Numbered from the stretch's first letter, positions 38,402 through 48,967 are shown. The stretch is DNA of 64,000 nucleotides from Psychrobacter sp. P2G3 (GCF_001593285.1 NZ_CP012529.1:2232001-2296000); one strand, 5' to 3'. Made by a program: numbers and translations. Notes: a model not told the origin generated them from the letters alone.

Positions 38402-39423
38402 ATTATTATCCTTTATAAACTTACGGTTGATGTTACTGCGTCTCATTATGGCGCGGTTTTAGGATAAGTAAAACCCAAAGATGCCACTATTTGTCAAATT
38501 GTAACAAATTATCATATTTTTATATCTACCTGACATAGTCATAAATCAATATATTGATATCTCTCGCTAAATATGAGCTTATATTGAGCTAATGAGGCAA
38601 ACCCTTACATTTTGTATTGATATATACAGGGTTTTTGTTATGATGAGCGCCGATAGTTATAGATAAATAGATAGCCTACGAAGATTGTCAATGTGACAAT
38701 CAAATTGGGTTAACTTAATGAAAAATACTGATAACCTTCAATTATTTTTGTCTTAACATATCCACTCTATAGGAGTATCATAAGTTAAATCATATGGTTA
38801 GTGACACATAAGCTGACAATGTTGATAAAGCCGTTTAGTGATACTTAGCTCTATGGGAGGATAATGACAATAGGATGACTATTCATTAACGTTATATCAA
38901 AATCTTATTTATTTTTACCACGAACATAGAGGTTTACAGTCATTTTGCTAGAATATTAGTGAAGGTTGTCAGCCAAATTGTTTACCAAAGAGTTTGTATT
39001 TTGGCGCATAGTTCTGATGATATTTTATTAAGATTGCGTTACAATACCTTAAACAGAGTCGGGAGTTTTAACTAAACATTACGTAAACATGTTTTTTGTC
39101 AGCTGCCGCTAGCATACGTCTATGATTCACACTCTATATAATAGATGTTTGATGCTCAAGTACGGCTTGTTTCCTTATTAACCTTAACGATGTATTAATC
39201 GCCTCAATCTCGCCGAATAGTGATAATAGCGCTTCTTAGTGCTCATTTATCGTCATTATTAGTCAATCCCCTGCGAGAAATTTCACGTGGTAGTTAATAA
39301 ACCCTTACGGTGATAAGTGAGTCAGACAACAGCATGTGCCACGATCGTTATATTTTTATAGCATAGGTATCGTGGAGAGTTAGTTAATTCTGTTGATAAT
39401 TCGGGCTGTAAAGGAATCATCCA
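38402..39423. other. 1-kb gene-free region upstream of ccoN
   Basis: No credible gene on either strand. It contains a perfect 14-bp palindrome ATCAATATATTGAT (38543-38556), an inverted repeat ATTGTCA-N3-TGACAAT (38684-38700) and a weak hairpin AAACCC/GGGTTT followed by Ts (38599-38638). I could not find a clear TTGAT-N4-ATCAA Anr/Fnr box. The ccoN SD (AAGGA) is at about 39410. A long leader or an unannotated small RNA is possible. Confidence 0.55.
38684..38700. promoter_or_regulatory. Operator-like inverted repeat far upstream of ccoN
   Basis: ATTGTCA and TGACAAT are perfect reverse complements separated by three bases. The size suits a dimeric regulator's operator. It is 724 bp before the ccoN ATG, so the link to ccoN is uncertain. 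Confidence 0.4.
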
Positions 39424-40905
39424 ATGAGTTTACAAAACACAGCAGTCGCCCCAGTTGACCGTGAATATGAAATCACTATCATAAGATTTTTTACGATCAT
39501 GGCCGTAGCATGGGGCATCGTCGGCATGAGTCTTGGTGTGTTCATTGCTTCACAGTTGGCATGGCCAGCACTTAACTTTGACATTCCATGGCTGACCTTT
39601 AGTCGTCTAAGACCGCTACATACTAATGCGGTCATTTTTGCGTTCGGTGGTTGTGCCCTGTTCGCAACGTCCTACTATATTGTCCAGCGGACTTGTAAAA
39701 CAAGGTTATTTGCGCCTTATCTAGCTTGGTTTACTTTTTGGGGTTGGCAAGCGGTTATCGTATCAGCCGTCATTACTCTACCTCTAGGTTTAACCTCTAC
39801 CAAAGAATATGCTGAACTTGAGTGGCCTATCGATATCTTGATTGCTTTGGTCTGGATATCTTATGCCATTGTTTTCTTCGGTACACTGATCAAACGTAAA
39901 ACCTCACACATTTATGTGGCTAACTGGTTCTTTGCTGCTTTTATTATTACGATTGCCTTACTTCATATCGTAAATAGTATGGCTATTCCTGTTAGTGCGT
40001 TTAAATCTTACTCACTATTCGGCGGTGCAACTGACGCCATGGTACAGTGGTGGTATGGACATAATGCGGTAGGTTTCTACTTAACCGCAGCTTTCCTTGG
40101 GATGATGTATTACTTCGTTCCAGTACAGATTGGCCGTCCTATTTATTCTTATCGGTTGTCTATCGTTCACTTTTGGGCGCTAATTGCGTCTTACATGTGG
40201 GCTGGTGGTCACCATTTGCATTATTCAGCGCTTCCAGATTGGACGCAGTCACTTGCAATGGTATTCTCAATCATCCTATTCGCTCCATCTTGGGGTGGTA
40301 TGATTAACGGTGTATTAACGCTATCAGGTAGCTGGGATAAACTGCGTACCGATCCAATCATTCGCTTTATGATTGTGGCATTGTCGTTCTATGCGATGTC
40401 AACTTTCGAAGGTCCAATGATGTCGATCAAGACGGTCAACGCGTTATCGCATAACACTGACTGGACGATAGGTCACGTACACTCAGGTGCGCTTGGTTGG
40501 GTAGGTATGATTACGATTGGTTCATTATATGTATTGTTACCACGTATTTATAACAAGCCAAAAATGTACTCTATCAGCTTAATTACTACGCATTTCTGGC
40601 TAGCAACTGCTGGTACCATATTTTATATCGTATCAATGTGGATTTCAGGTATTGGCCAAGGCATGATGTGGCTTGCTACGAACCCAGATGGTACTTTAGT
40701 ATATAGCTTTGTTGATACCGTTGAGTTCTCGCATTATCCGTATATTGGCCGTGCTTTTGGTGGGTTCTTATATGTATCGGGTATGTTTGTTATGGCATAT
40801 AACTGTTATAAAACGCTCAAAATGCCAGAGGGTAAGCCTGTAGATATCGCAGACCCTACTGATCATCAACCCAGTGTCGATGACTCAAAGACAGCTAACG
40901 TATAA
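39424..40905 (+). CDS. ccoN: cbb3-type cytochrome c oxidase subunit I
   Basis: The catalytic subunit of the high-affinity cbb3 oxidase, holding heme b and the heme b3-CuB centre in the inner membrane. The 493 residues form about 12 membrane segments. Landmarks are [24 protein letters not shown], with the low-spin heme His, [26 protein letters not shown], with the CuB His, [13 protein letters not shown] and [14 protein letters not shown]. These are typical for CcoN. AAGGA precedes the ATG by ~8 bases. It is the first gene of ccoNOQP; ccoO starts 9 bp after its stop. Expression under low oxygen is usual for the family, but no clear Fnr box was found. Confidence 0.97.
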   Translation: MSLQNTAVAPVDREYEITIIRFFTIMAVAWGIVGMSLGVFIASQLAWPALNFDIPWLTFSRLRPLHTNAVIFAFGGCALFATSYYIVQRTCKTRLFAPYLAWFTFWGWQAVIVSAVITLPLGLTSTKEYAELEWPIDILIALVWISYAIVFFGTLIKRKTSHIYVANWFFAAFIITIALLHIVNSMAIPVSAFKSYSLFGGATDAMVQWWYGHNAVGFYLTAAFLGMMYYFVPVQIGRPIYSYRLSIVHFWALIASYMWAGGHHLHYSALPDWTQSLAMVFSIILFAPSWGGMINGVLTLSGSWDKLRTDPIIRFMIVALSFYAMSTFEGPMMSIKTVNALSHNTDWTIGHVHSGALGWVGMITIGSLYVLLPRIYNKPKMYSISLITTHFWLATAGTIFYIVSMWISGIGQGMMWLATNPDGTLVYSFVDTVEFSHYPYIGRAFGGFLYVSGMFVMAYNCYKTLKMPEGKPVDIADPTDHQPSVDDSKTANV

Positions 40906-40914
40906 GGAGCTATC

Positions 40915-41553
40915 ATGGCTGGTACACCGCATGAAATTATTGAAAAAAATACAGGCTTGTTGGTCATCTTTATCGTTATCGCAATTAGCTTTGCAACGCT
41001 AGTTGAAATCGTACCATTGATATATGATAACAAGAATCCTGAAGACGGCGGGGTGAATACTCCCCTTCCTGCCATGGAGCCTTGGACTGCACTTGAATTT
41101 GAAGGCCGTGATATTTATATTCGTGAAGGTTGTCACGTATGTCACACTCAAATGGTTCGTCCATTGCGTGCTGAAGTTGAGCGTTATGGACCATATTCAC
41201 GTGCTGCTGAGTCTACGTGGGATCATCCTTTCTTATGGGGATCAAAACGTACAGGTCCTGACTTAGCACGTGTTGGTGGACGCTACTCTGAAGATTGGCA
41301 AAAGCAGCATTTAATCGCTCCACGTTCACTGGTGCCTGAATCTGTTATGCCAGGCTTCCCTTGGTTGGCAACTAACGAAGTCAACGGTGAAAACGTTCAA
41401 GCTAAGATGCGTCTATTCCGTGATCGTTTTGGCGTGCCTTACACTGAAGAAGATATTGAAGGTGCTCCTGATGCGGTTATTGGCGCCACTGAGCTTGATG
41501 CTCTGGTTGCCTATCTCCAGCAATTGGGTACCGCTATGGAAGGACAGCGCTAA
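40915..41553 (+). CDS. ccoO: cbb3-type cytochrome c oxidase subunit II, mono-heme c
   Basis: CcoO is a membrane-anchored c-type cytochrome that passes electrons to CcoN. One membrane helix lies near residues 14-36, and the heme-binding CxxCH is [15 protein letters not shown] (Cys73, Cys76, His77). The stretch [25 protein letters not shown] and MPGFPWL, probably with the axial Met, are family markers. The 212-residue length is typical. It is preceded by an AGGAG SD and overlaps ccoQ as TAATG at the last base, suggesting translational coupling. Confidence 0.97.
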   Translation: MAGTPHEIIEKNTGLLVIFIVIAISFATLVEIVPLIYDNKNPEDGGVNTPLPAMEPWTALEFEGRDIYIREGCHVCHTQMVRPLRAEVERYGPYSRAAESTWDHPFLWGSKRTGPDLARVGGRYSEDWQKQHLIAPRSLVPESVMPGFPWLATNEVNGENVQAKMRLFRDRFGVPYTEEDIEGAPDAVIGATELDALVAYLQQLGTAMEGQR

Positions 41554-41735
41554 TGGGTATTGGTGAATTACAAACAATTGCGACCGTCTCTGCCTTTATT
41601 GCCTTTTTGGGCGTTGCATGGTGGGCGTATTCGCCAAAAAACAAAAAACGCTTCGAAGAAGATGCACAACTTGCGCTTGATGACGAGGTCAAAGAGACTT
41701 TGTCTGAAGAGCAGCGCAATAAGGATGAACGATGA
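41553..41735 (+). CDS. ccoQ: cbb3 oxidase subunit CcoQ
   Basis: A 60-residue single-span protein between ccoO and ccoP, the usual place of CcoQ, which stabilises the complex. One membrane helix (QTIATVSAFIAFLGVAWWAY) is followed by SPKNKKRFEEDAQL, the common CcoQ motif, and an acidic tail. Its start overlaps the ccoO stop by one base (TAATG) and its stop overlaps the ccoP start (ATGA). Confidence 0.93.
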   Translation: MGIGELQTIATVSAFIAFLGVAWWAYSPKNKKRFEEDAQLALDDEVKETLSEEQRNKDER

Positions 41736-42880
41736 CATTTTTTTGGAGTTCTTGGATTACCATACTAAGTATTGGTTGTTGGCTTTTTATTCTTGGGGTT
41801 TTATTATTTGTATTAAAATATAAACCAGATCTCGAGGAAGACGGTACTACAGGTCACACTTACGACGGTATTCAAGAATACGATAAACCACTTCCTAAAT
41901 GGTGGTTAGTAATATTTTTTGGCTCAATCGTTTGGGGTGTTGCATATTGGGTGTTTTTCCCAGCTCTTTTCCCATCAAAGTGGGACGGTATTGCAACAGT
42001 AGAAGTCGATGGCGAAACTCTGCCTTGGACATCAAAAAACGAGCTATATAGTGAGCTTGAGAGTAACAATAAAGTATTTACAGATAACTTTGAGAAAAAC
42101 ATTCTAGCAAAAGCTAATGCCAGCGGTGCTACATCGACTCTAGCGACACTTGCTGACATGCAAGCGACCATGCGTCGTAGTGAGAATCCGCCAGCAGATT
42201 TGCAAACTCAGATTGATCAAAAAGTTGCAGAACTTGCACCTTATGTAGAGAAACTATCTGAGAACCCAAATGCGCTGAAAGTCGGTAGTCGCCTGTTTTT
42301 ACAGAACTGTGCAGTGTGTCATGGCTCTAACGCTAAAGGTGCAACAGGTTATCCAAATCTAACTGATAATGATTGGTTATATGGTGGTGCACCTGAAAAT
42401 ATCCTGACTACGCTTCATAACGGCCGCGTCGGTGGTATGGCAGCATGGCGTGATCAACTTGGTGAAGACGGTATACGTGCTGTCTCTGAGTATGTTTTAT
42501 CAATATCTGGTAATCAAGAAGATTATGACCTTGATCAGACAATGGTTGCACAGGGTAAACTGATATTTAATGAGCCTACTAACTGTGTACTCTGTCATGG
42601 TCCAGATGCTAAAGGTATGATTTCTACTGGCGCACCTAACTTGACTGATAATATTTGGTTATATGGTGGTGAGCGTGAAACCATTCGTGAGACTTTACGT
42701 TATGGACGTGCTGGTGTAATGCCAGAGTGGCAAACTAAGCTTGGTAATGAGCGTATTATGCTTCTTGCTGCTTACGTTTATTCACTATCAGATAAAAAAG
42801 TTCAACCTAAAGCGTTACCTGTTATGGCTACTGCCACTGCTCCTAATGCAGCCGAAACTGTAGAAGTTTCTACTAACTAA
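41732..42880 (+). CDS. ccoP: cbb3-type cytochrome c oxidase subunit III, di-heme c
   Basis: CcoP is the electron-entry subunit with two c-type hemes. The 382 residues have two N-terminal membrane segments (about 8-28 and 57-78) flanking EDGTTGHTYDGIQEYDKPLPKWW, the family motif, then two cytochrome c domains with CAVCH (193-197) and CVLCH (285-289), each followed by the LTDN.WLYGG segment, a clear internal duplication. A ~70-residue linker separates the membrane part from the hemes. The ATG overlaps the ccoQ stop. A strong terminator follows, so ccoNOQP is a complete unit. Confidence 0.96.
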   Translation: MTFFWSSWITILSIGCWLFILGVLLFVLKYKPDLEEDGTTGHTYDGIQEYDKPLPKWWLVIFFGSIVWGVAYWVFFPALFPSKWDGIATVEVDGETLPWTSKNELYSELESNNKVFTDNFEKNILAKANASGATSTLATLADMQATMRRSENPPADLQTQIDQKVAELAPYVEKLSENPNALKVGSRLFLQNCAVCHGSNAKGATGYPNLTDNDWLYGGAPENILTTLHNGRVGGMAAWRDQLGEDGIRAVSEYVLSISGNQEDYDLDQTMVAQGKLIFNEPTNCVLCHGPDAKGMISTGAPNLTDNIWLYGGERETIRETLRYGRAGVMPEWQTKLGNERIMLLAAYVYSLSDKKVQPKALPVMATATAPNAAETVEVSTN

Positions 42881-43330
42881 GCTTTTTTAGTTAACAGTTA
42901 TATTATGGCGCAAATAGATGGATGTTATTTAAAAAAAGGAGGACTGTCATTACAGTCCTCCTTTTTTAGTTAAGCGTTTATTTACAGCCCTTGACCCTAT
43001 AGTCAGACTATGATAAATCCCATTATTTTTACGCTAATAATAATTGTTTTTTAAGAGTATCACCCCATTTAAAGTAAGGGGAATGCTAAAATAGTAATGA
43101 TTGTAAATAGGGCATTAATTATTAATTTAGATAAAATTTATCCAACTCCAACCAGTTGTATATAACCGCTCATTTTTTAGCTGGTTAAACCTATTTTAAT
43201 ATCCATATTTATTAAGCTATCCTGTTACTTACTGACATTGATAACATCGTAAGCATTTACATCTTATTTTTATCACAGGTGTATGTTACTCATGCCAGCA
43301 GACTGATTCTTTTTTAAAAGAGGCAAGTTT
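42881..43330. other. Intergenic region between ccoP and ccoG
   Basis: A 450-bp region with the ccoP terminator at its start and presumably the ccoG promoter. No gene or RNA element visible; a lone TTGATAAC half-site near 43238 is too weak to call an Fnr box. Confidence 0.5.
42931..42968 (+). terminator. Strong terminator of ccoNOQP
   Basis: AAAAAAAGGAGGACTGT and ACAGTCCTCCTTTTTT form a near-perfect stem with a very small loop and a T-tract. Confidence 0.93.
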
Positions 43331-44740
43331 ATGTCAGCACAACAACCTAATAAAATCCCAGTACAACAAATAGATCTTGATGCGACAAAATATCGTATCC
43401 ATCCTCGGTTTGTCACAGGTTTTTATCAAAACATCCGTGTCATTAGCATGTATGCATTTTTGGCATTGTTTTTGATTCTACCTTGGTTGCGTTATAACGG
43501 TAGGCAGGCAATTTGGTTTGATGTACCATCGCAGCATTACTATATCTTTGGCATGACTTTTTTGACGCAAGATTTTTATTTTATTGCCGCATTTGCCCTA
43601 ATTGCCGCTTTTACTTTGTTTATGGTGACTGTTTACGCTGGCCGAGTATGGTGTGGCTACGCTTGCCCACAAACGATTTGGACGCATCTTTATCAATATG
43701 TCGAAAAAGTAGTCATTGGCGATCGCAATAAACGTATTAAGTTCGATAAGTCACCAATGAGCGCTACTAAAGCTTTTAAACGTTTTCTGATATATTTTAT
43801 TTGGTTTGTGTTTTCGATGATAACCGCCACCACTTTTGTCAGTTATGTGGCAGGAACTGACTATCTGTATAGTAGTTGGCAGATGATAGGTTTTATTCCA
43901 TTTCCTGATTGGTCAACGTGGGTTTGGGTCTCAGTATTTATATTTGCTTTTTCAACTTATGTTAATGCGGGCTACATGCGTGAGCAAATGTGTGTCCAAA
44001 TTTGTCCTTATGGTCGTTTTCAAAGTGTCATGTTTGATAAGGATACACTCATTGTTTCTTACGATTATGAGCGCGGTGAGCCTCGTGGCGCGCGTAAAAA
44101 GGGCACTAACCCTGACGATTTAGGCGATTGTATCGAATGCCAAATGTGTGTGCAGGTATGCCCTACTGGTATTGATATTCGAGATGGCTTACAAGTCGCC
44201 TGTATTCAATGTGCGGCTTGTGTCGATGCCTGTAATGAAGTCATGGACAAAGTTGGCTATCCACGGGGACTCATCAGATATACGACTGAGCGACAACTGG
44301 CTGAAAAAGAGCCAAGCCGTGTCTTGCGTCCGCGTTTATTTGCTTATTTAACGTTACTGGCTGTGTTATGTGGTGGTCTTATTTATGCTTTGACTGATCG
44401 CGTGCCATTAGAGATTGATATTCGCCGTGACCGTAACCAGCTGTCTTCTATGACTACTCAAGGTATGATTGAAAATAGCTATATTGTGAAGCTAACCAAT
44501 AAAACGCAAGAGCCACATGCTTATACGATTGCGCTTGCGCCGCAAGATGGTCTGAGTTTAGAGCTACGTTTTAACGATGTACCGTTAGAAGCTGGCGAGA
44601 GCTTTGATATGCCAGTCAGTATTTATGGTGACCCTGATATCGTTGAATCGGGTCAAACGCCTATTACGTTAAATGTGGTGAGCGAAGATGGTCAGTACAA
44701 GGTAAGTAAGCAAAATATTTTTACTACGCAAGGTCAGTAA
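43331..44740 (+). CDS. ccoG: cbb3 oxidase accessory protein CcoG (RdxA/FixG)
   Basis: CcoG is a polyferredoxin-like inner-membrane protein implicated in copper reduction for cbb3 oxidase assembly. The 469 residues have four to five membrane segments (about 40-57, 83-101, 152-172, 197-215 and 335-355), with AGRVWCGYACPQTIWTHLY and CVQICPYGRFQ between. Two [4Fe-4S] ferredoxin motifs follow: CIECQMCVQVC (Cys267-277) and CIQCAACVDAC (Cys291-301). The C-terminal ~110 residues form an Ig-like periplasmic domain. It follows ccoNOQP after a terminator, so it has its own promoter. Confidence 0.95.
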   Translation: MSAQQPNKIPVQQIDLDATKYRIHPRFVTGFYQNIRVISMYAFLALFLILPWLRYNGRQAIWFDVPSQHYYIFGMTFLTQDFYFIAAFALIAAFTLFMVTVYAGRVWCGYACPQTIWTHLYQYVEKVVIGDRNKRIKFDKSPMSATKAFKRFLIYFIWFVFSMITATTFVSYVAGTDYLYSSWQMIGFIPFPDWSTWVWVSVFIFAFSTYVNAGYMREQMCVQICPYGRFQSVMFDKDTLIVSYDYERGEPRGARKKGTNPDDLGDCIECQMCVQVCPTGIDIRDGLQVACIQCAACVDACNEVMDKVGYPRGLIRYTTERQLAEKEPSRVLRPRLFAYLTLLAVLCGGLIYALTDRVPLEIDIRRDRNQLSSMTTQGMIENSYIVKLTNKTQEPHAYTIALAPQDGLSLELRFNDVPLEAGESFDMPVSIYGDPDIVESGQTPITLNVVSEDGQYKVSKQNIFTTQGQ

Positions 44741-44767
44741 ACATCTGAAATATAACGTATAATCTAT

Positions 44768-44798
44768 GGTTAAGTGTTGTTATATCAGACACTTAACC
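44768..44798 (+). other. Perfect hairpin between ccoG and ccoH
   Basis: GGTTAAGTGT and ACACTTAACC form a perfect ten-base stem with an 11-nt loop. No T-run follows, so it is more likely an mRNA processing or stabilising structure than a terminator. Confidence 0.5.
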
Positions 44799-44907
44799 GA
44801 TAGAACAGCGCATTAATCAAGCTATATTGATTGTGCTTATGGATTATCCTTAAGCAGACTTCATTTAACGGTCATGTTTATCAGTTCATACATTTAATAG
44901 GTATTCT

Positions 44908-45495
44908 ATGTCTACACCAACTCCTACGCCAAACTTTAAGCATCAAGATAGCCAGCCTTGGTATAAGAACTATATGGTGGTCATCTTTGTGATCGGTATG
45001 CCAGCTTTTGTGGTTATCGCCTGTATTTGGTTTGTTTACTACTCTTACCAGATTCGTGACAGTGTAGTACGTGATGACTGGTATATGGATGGTAAGACTC
45101 TTTATCATGATGTGTCACGCGATAAGCTTACATACGACTTAAACCTGCATGGCAAAATGCAGTTTACATCAGACGGCGATATTACTTTTTATCTTGACTA
45201 TCCACAGCAGAGTCTGCAAACAGGCAAGTTGCTGAACGGTGAACCACTCACCTATCCTGATAAGTTAGAGTTATCTATCTCGCATGCAACAGATGTCAAA
45301 AAGGATCGTGACGTGGTGTTACAGCATCAAGATGGCAATAGATACAGTGCCAAAGTAGTTATCGACCCAGTAAAAGCTAAGTACTATCTACAAGTCAGCA
45401 ATGATGGTAAAGATGACTGGCGTATGCAGGATGTCGCAAAGTTGCCACGTCCAGAAGTTAGCTTTGATCCATTGCCTGTCTTTGCTAAAAGTTAA
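44908..45495 (+). CDS. ccoH: FixH/CcoH-family cbb3 assembly protein
   Basis: A 195-residue protein with one membrane helix near residues 22-45 (MVVIFVIGMPAFVVIACIW) and a periplasmic beta-rich domain. The segment VRDDWYMDGKTLYHDVSRD is the FixH/CcoH marker. CcoH stabilises and assembles cbb3 oxidase; being 167 bp after ccoG on the same strand supports this. A perfect hairpin lies between them. ccoI and ccoS, other common members, are not present. A strong terminator follows. Confidence 0.9.
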   Translation: MSTPTPTPNFKHQDSQPWYKNYMVVIFVIGMPAFVVIACIWFVYYSYQIRDSVVRDDWYMDGKTLYHDVSRDKLTYDLNLHGKMQFTSDGDITFYLDYPQQSLQTGKLLNGEPLTYPDKLELSISHATDVKKDRDVVLQHQDGNRYSAKVVIDPVKAKYYLQVSNDGKDDWRMQDVAKLPRPEVSFDPLPVFAKS

Positions 45496-45525
45496 AGCGA
45501 GTCTTGAAAAATTAGTTTTAAAATA

Positions 45526-45558
45526 CAAAAAACCAGCTATTAATCAGCTGGTTTTTTT
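45526..45558. terminator. Intrinsic terminator between ccoH and ttcA
   Basis: AAAAAACCAGCT / AGCTGGTTTTTTT hairpin, with T-runs on both strands, between convergent ccoH and ttcA. Confidence 0.9.
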
Positions 45559-45616
45559 GTGAGTGTTATTTGGCTTGTGTCGCCTACTAACCAATTTTAC
45601 TTAGTGAAATAGACAG

Positions 45617-46831
45617 CTAAATAACGGGATTAATTGTGGGAATTTTTAGTGTAGTACTGCTACTTTCTGTCGTTTTATCCGTGCTTATCGTTTTATTAGT
45701 GCTTACTGATTGCTGATTATCATTATAATTATGAGTACTAGCGAATTTTGGATTAAAAGTCTGAGTTTTTGGCGCTATAGGAAGACCAATCTCAGCGAGA
45801 CTAGCAGTCTGCCCTGCTTGGATATTATCACCTTCAAATAAGCGTTCGTTATCATCGCGCTCTAAACTTAACTGTTCAAAATCAAATAGCTCACGATCTG
45901 CTAATTGTGAAGGCGCAACATTTTGCATGGCTTTGAAGATAGAAGCCAAACGCTGCGGATGAGCATCATCCCATTCGCGCAGCATGTCATTGATAATTGC
46001 GCGTTGTAGATTGGTTTGGCTACCGCATAAGTTACAGGGAATAATTGGAAATTCCTTTAAGCGTGCATATTCGATAATGTCTTTTTCTTCAACATACGCT
46101 AATGGACGAATAAGTATGTTTTGTTTATCGTCGCTGAGTAATTTGGGCGGCATCGATTTTAGCGCACCACCATGAAATAGATTCAAAAAGAAAGTCGCCA
46201 ACATATCATCGCGATGATGTCCAAGGGCGATTTTGGTCGCGCCAATTTGTTTGGCAAAACCGTATAACGAACCACGACGCAGACGCGAACACGCCGAGCA
46301 ATAGGTTTTTCCTTCTGGCACTACGCTTTTGACGATACTATAAGTATCTTTTTCTAAAATATAGTGTGCAATTCCTTGCTCATTTAAATAAGCGGGCAAG
46401 ATATCTTCTGGATAACCAGGCTGCTTTTGATCAAGATTAACTGCGACGATATCAAAGCTAATCGGTGCAATACGCTTCAATAACAGCAAAATATCTAGCA
46501 GTGTATAGCTATCTTTACCGCCTGAGACGCAAACCATTACCACGTCGCCATCTTCGATCATATTAAAATCGCGAATCGCCCACGATACTTGTCTACGCAG
46601 TTTCTTTTGTAATTTGAGAAACGATGCAGACTCTTTATATACATGCTCTGTAGATGCTTGTTCGTCATCTGACTGTCCAGAAGCAAGCTCAATAGCGACA
46701 TTCATATCAGCTTCATCATCTTCCATACTATAGAAATCAGTCTCTGAAGTGTGGCTATCCAAATCAACTTCAGAAGACATATTGTCAACCTGAGACGTAT
46801 TTTTGGGCGTAAACAAGGTCGCTGCGGTCAT
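45617..46831 (-). CDS. ttcA: tRNA 2-thiocytidine(32) synthetase TtcA
   Basis: TtcA thiolates cytidine 32 in certain tRNAs, using ATP and an iron-sulfur cluster. The PP-loop is [18 protein letters not shown] (SGGKDS at 103-108), the cluster cysteines are Cys178 and Cys181 in [12 protein letters not shown], and a third is in [35 protein letters not shown] and the [11 protein letters not shown] tail are typical. The chain has 404 residues against ~310 in E. coli: the extra parts are an acidic, polar N-terminus (~70 residues) and a Ser/Thr-rich C-terminus, both probably disordered. Confidence 0.96.
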   Translation of the reverse strand: MTAATLFTPKNTSQVDNMSSEVDLDSHTSETDFYSMEDDEADMNVAIELASGQSDDEQASTEHVYKESASFLKLQKKLRRQVSWAIRDFNMIEDGDVVMVCVSGGKDSYTLLDILLLLKRIAPISFDIVAVNLDQKQPGYPEDILPAYLNEQGIAHYILEKDTYSIVKSVVPEGKTYCSACSRLRRGSLYGFAKQIGATKIALGHHRDDMLATFFLNLFHGGALKSMPPKLLSDDKQNILIRPLAYVEEKDIIEYARLKEFPIIPCNLCGSQTNLQRAIINDMLREWDDAHPQRLASIFKAMQNVAPSQLADRELFDFEQLSLERDDNERLFEGDNIQAGQTASLAEIGLPIAPKTQTFNPKFASTHNYNDNQQSVSTNKTISTDKTTESSSTTLKIPTINPVI

Positions 46832-47135
46832 AAATTACTCAATATCTCTACAAGGATTATTTTATAAGAAAGCAGTTTGCAATAAAACGGACTATGAATA
46901 GGTATTACTACTGATACTTCCAAAACAGGAGCGATTATAACAAAAATTGCTAACAGATTGAAAAGCTGAGATTAAATTATAAGGTTTAAATGCTACATCT
47001 ATTTGCCAACGCTACAAATACAGTCTTAAAAATCTTATGCGATGTTCTGACATCTTATCGTCTTTATGGTTGTGTAATAGTAGCGGTATTTTTGTTAAAA
47101 TAGCCTTTTTTCGCAAATCAATAATAGACATCCTT

Positions 47136-47927
47136 ATGACTAACGTTAATCCGCAAACCAACTTTCCTAATCACGCATCCGAGGCTACCTTGAATGATCT
47201 TCATAAAAGCCAAAATGCTGTTGTGCTATTGTCAGGTGGTCTCGACTCGGTAACTTGTCTGTATTGGGCCAAAGCACGTTATGCCTCTGTCACTGCCGTA
47301 AGCTTTAATTATGGTCAGCGCCATAATAGTGAACTTGTCGCGGCAAAAGCGATCGCTAAAACTGCAGAGGTTAATCACCGAATCATTGATATCGATATCG
47401 CCCAGCTTGGGGGTTCATCGTTAACTGACCACAGCATGATAGTTCCTGATGGCGATGCGGATAAATTCCCTAACAAAAAACATGATGAGATTGATAACGA
47501 CGCAATTCCAAATACTTACGTGCCTGCGCGCAATACTATATTCTTATCTTATGCGCTAGCCGTCGCTGAAGTGGCTGATGCCAATCACATCGTCATTGGG
47601 GTCAGCTCAGTAGACTATTCTGGATATCCTGACTGCCGTCCTGAATATATCGCCGCCTTTGAACATATGGCAAACCTTGCAACCAAAGCGGGTGTCACTG
47701 GTCATCATTTGAGTATTCAAACACCACTACAGCAGCTGTCTAAAGCACAAACGATTGAGCTTGGACTATCGCTTGGTGTCGATTACGGACAGACAATTTC
47801 TTGCTATCAAGCAGACGTAAACGGCCTTGCTTGCGGTGTCTGTGACAGCTGTGCATTACGCCGTCAAGGCTTTATCCAAGCTGGGGTCGCTGATCCTACG
47901 CACTATCAAGCACAGTACCAAAGCTAA
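47136..47927 (+). CDS. queC: 7-cyano-7-deazaguanine synthase QueC
   Basis: QueC converts 7-carboxy-7-deazaguanine to preQ0 in queuosine synthesis, using ATP and ammonia. The 263-residue product has the PP-loop [17 protein letters not shown] (SGGLDS at 33-38), [33 protein letters not shown] and the zinc site [14 protein letters not shown] with an upstream Cys in TISCYQ. The frame extends 33 codons upstream, but the ATG at 47136 gives the family start, after a ~25-residue polar lead. There is no clear SD. Other queuosine genes are not adjacent. Confidence 0.95.
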   Translation: MTNVNPQTNFPNHASEATLNDLHKSQNAVVLLSGGLDSVTCLYWAKARYASVTAVSFNYGQRHNSELVAAKAIAKTAEVNHRIIDIDIAQLGGSSLTDHSMIVPDGDADKFPNKKHDEIDNDAIPNTYVPARNTIFLSYALAVAEVADANHIVIGVSSVDYSGYPDCRPEYIAAFEHMANLATKAGVTGHHLSIQTPLQQLSKAQTIELGLSLGVDYGQTISCYQADVNGLACGVCDSCALRRQGFIQAGVADPTHYQAQYQS

Positions 47928-48390
47928 AACTAAATCATACTTTGTGTCTAAATTTTATCTGATAAGTGCAGCGTAATTTACGAATTTTACAAACATAAGC
48001 GTAACATTTGATTGCATCAACACAGCAAGCGCGTGGTGTTTTTTGACAACTATAATTGTTATGGTATGAGTCCTTATGTTTTTACGACCTATGTTTTTAT
48101 TAAATAACATCTACACAAGTGGCGCAAAGAAATTTTTAGTTAATACTAGGGCATGTCCTCAATTCAATTGATAGTCATCTAAATGGTGATAAAAATGGCT
48201 AAATTTTGCCAAACAGCGTCAAATAGCTGGTCAATATCTCGATATTATCTGCGCTATTTTTCTTGTTTGACTGCAATTTATCTCATTTTCATCACCATTT
48301 TTAAAATGAGGACACGCCCTAGCATTACCCATTTAGCGTCTGTTCGTTTTTTATTCTATTGACGCTGTATCTATTTATAAGAGAATATTT
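47928..48390. other. Intergenic region between queC and the small secreted protein
   Basis: A 463-bp region mainly occupied by the 169-bp MITE-like element at 48150-48318. The remaining bases presumably contain the promoter of the small secreted gene, partly displaced or supplied by the element. Confidence 0.6.
48150..48318. mobile_element. MITE-like element with IS5-type ends
   Basis: A 169-bp segment with terminal inverted repeats GGCATGTCCTCA and TGAGGACACGCC (11 of 12 match), flanked on both sides by CTAG (48146-48149 and 48319-48322), which looks like a 4-bp target duplication. A CTAG-type duplication (C-W-A-R) is typical of the IS5 subgroup. A subterminal stretch AAATGGTGAT is also repeated inverted near both ends. 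No transposase is encoded, so it would need one in trans, or it is a deletion remnant of an IS. It sits ~70 bp upstream of a small secreted-protein gene. Confidence 0.8.
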
Positions 48391-48720
48391 ATGAAGCTAT
48401 TACAAATACTACCCCTAGCATTAATTGGTCTGATCGCTATGCCGCAAGCAAATGCTATCGATATTAAGCAAAACAACGTTAATCAATGTGTCACTGGTGC
48501 AGTCAAATATAAAGTTGCTGATAAAAATACTGCTACTAAGCTCTGTGATTGCACTATTGGTGTACGTAGTGAGATGACTATTGGTCAGATGTGGGAAATT
48601 GAAAGCTATGCGCAAGACAAAAAGGATCCTTCAGGCCTACCTTACGTGAAAAAAATGCAAAAAGATCTACAACAGTGCACGAAAGGACTAGACTTAAAGC
48701 AACCACAAAAACCTGCTTAA
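48391..48720 (+). CDS. Small periplasmic protein of unknown function
   Basis: A 109-residue protein with a classical signal peptide (MKLLQILPLALIGLIAMPQANA, cleavage after ANA near residue 22). The mature ~87 residues have four Cys (NQCVTG, KLCDC, QQCTKG) that could form two disulfides, and a basic C-terminus. I do not recognise the family for certain. An AAGAGA SD lies upstream. The MITE-like element ends 72 bp before the ATG, so its insertion may have altered the promoter. A terminator follows. Confidence 0.75.
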   Translation: MKLLQILPLALIGLIAMPQANAIDIKQNNVNQCVTGAVKYKVADKNTATKLCDCTIGVRSEMTIGQMWEIESYAQDKKDPSGLPYVKKMQKDLQQCTKGLDLKQPQKPA

Positions 48721-48743
48721 ACTATCAGTTAAAAACGTATAAT

Positions 48744-48775
48744 AAAAAAGACTGGCAAGTGTCAGTCTTTTTTTT
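48744..48775 (+). terminator. Intrinsic terminator of the small secreted gene
   Basis: AAAAAGACTG / CAGTCTTTTT hairpin with a seven- to eight-base loop and a long T-tract. Confidence 0.88.
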
Positions 48776-48967
48776 GCTAATAAATGAGTAGAATATTAAA
48801 TTCATCATTTATTTCTGTTAATCTAATTATAATAAGCTAACCAATAATCAAAATTGACCCTATTTTCAAAGATTAAAATAATACTGAAGATAAGTATAAG
48901 CCCTACATATATTAGGCTAAATGATTTTAATCATATTTTTTGAGTTTGACATAATAAGGAATTTAAC

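Noticed and set aside
43237..43250. TTGATAAC as an Fnr/Anr site before ccoG
   Set aside because: Only one half-site is present; the second half does not match ATCAA.
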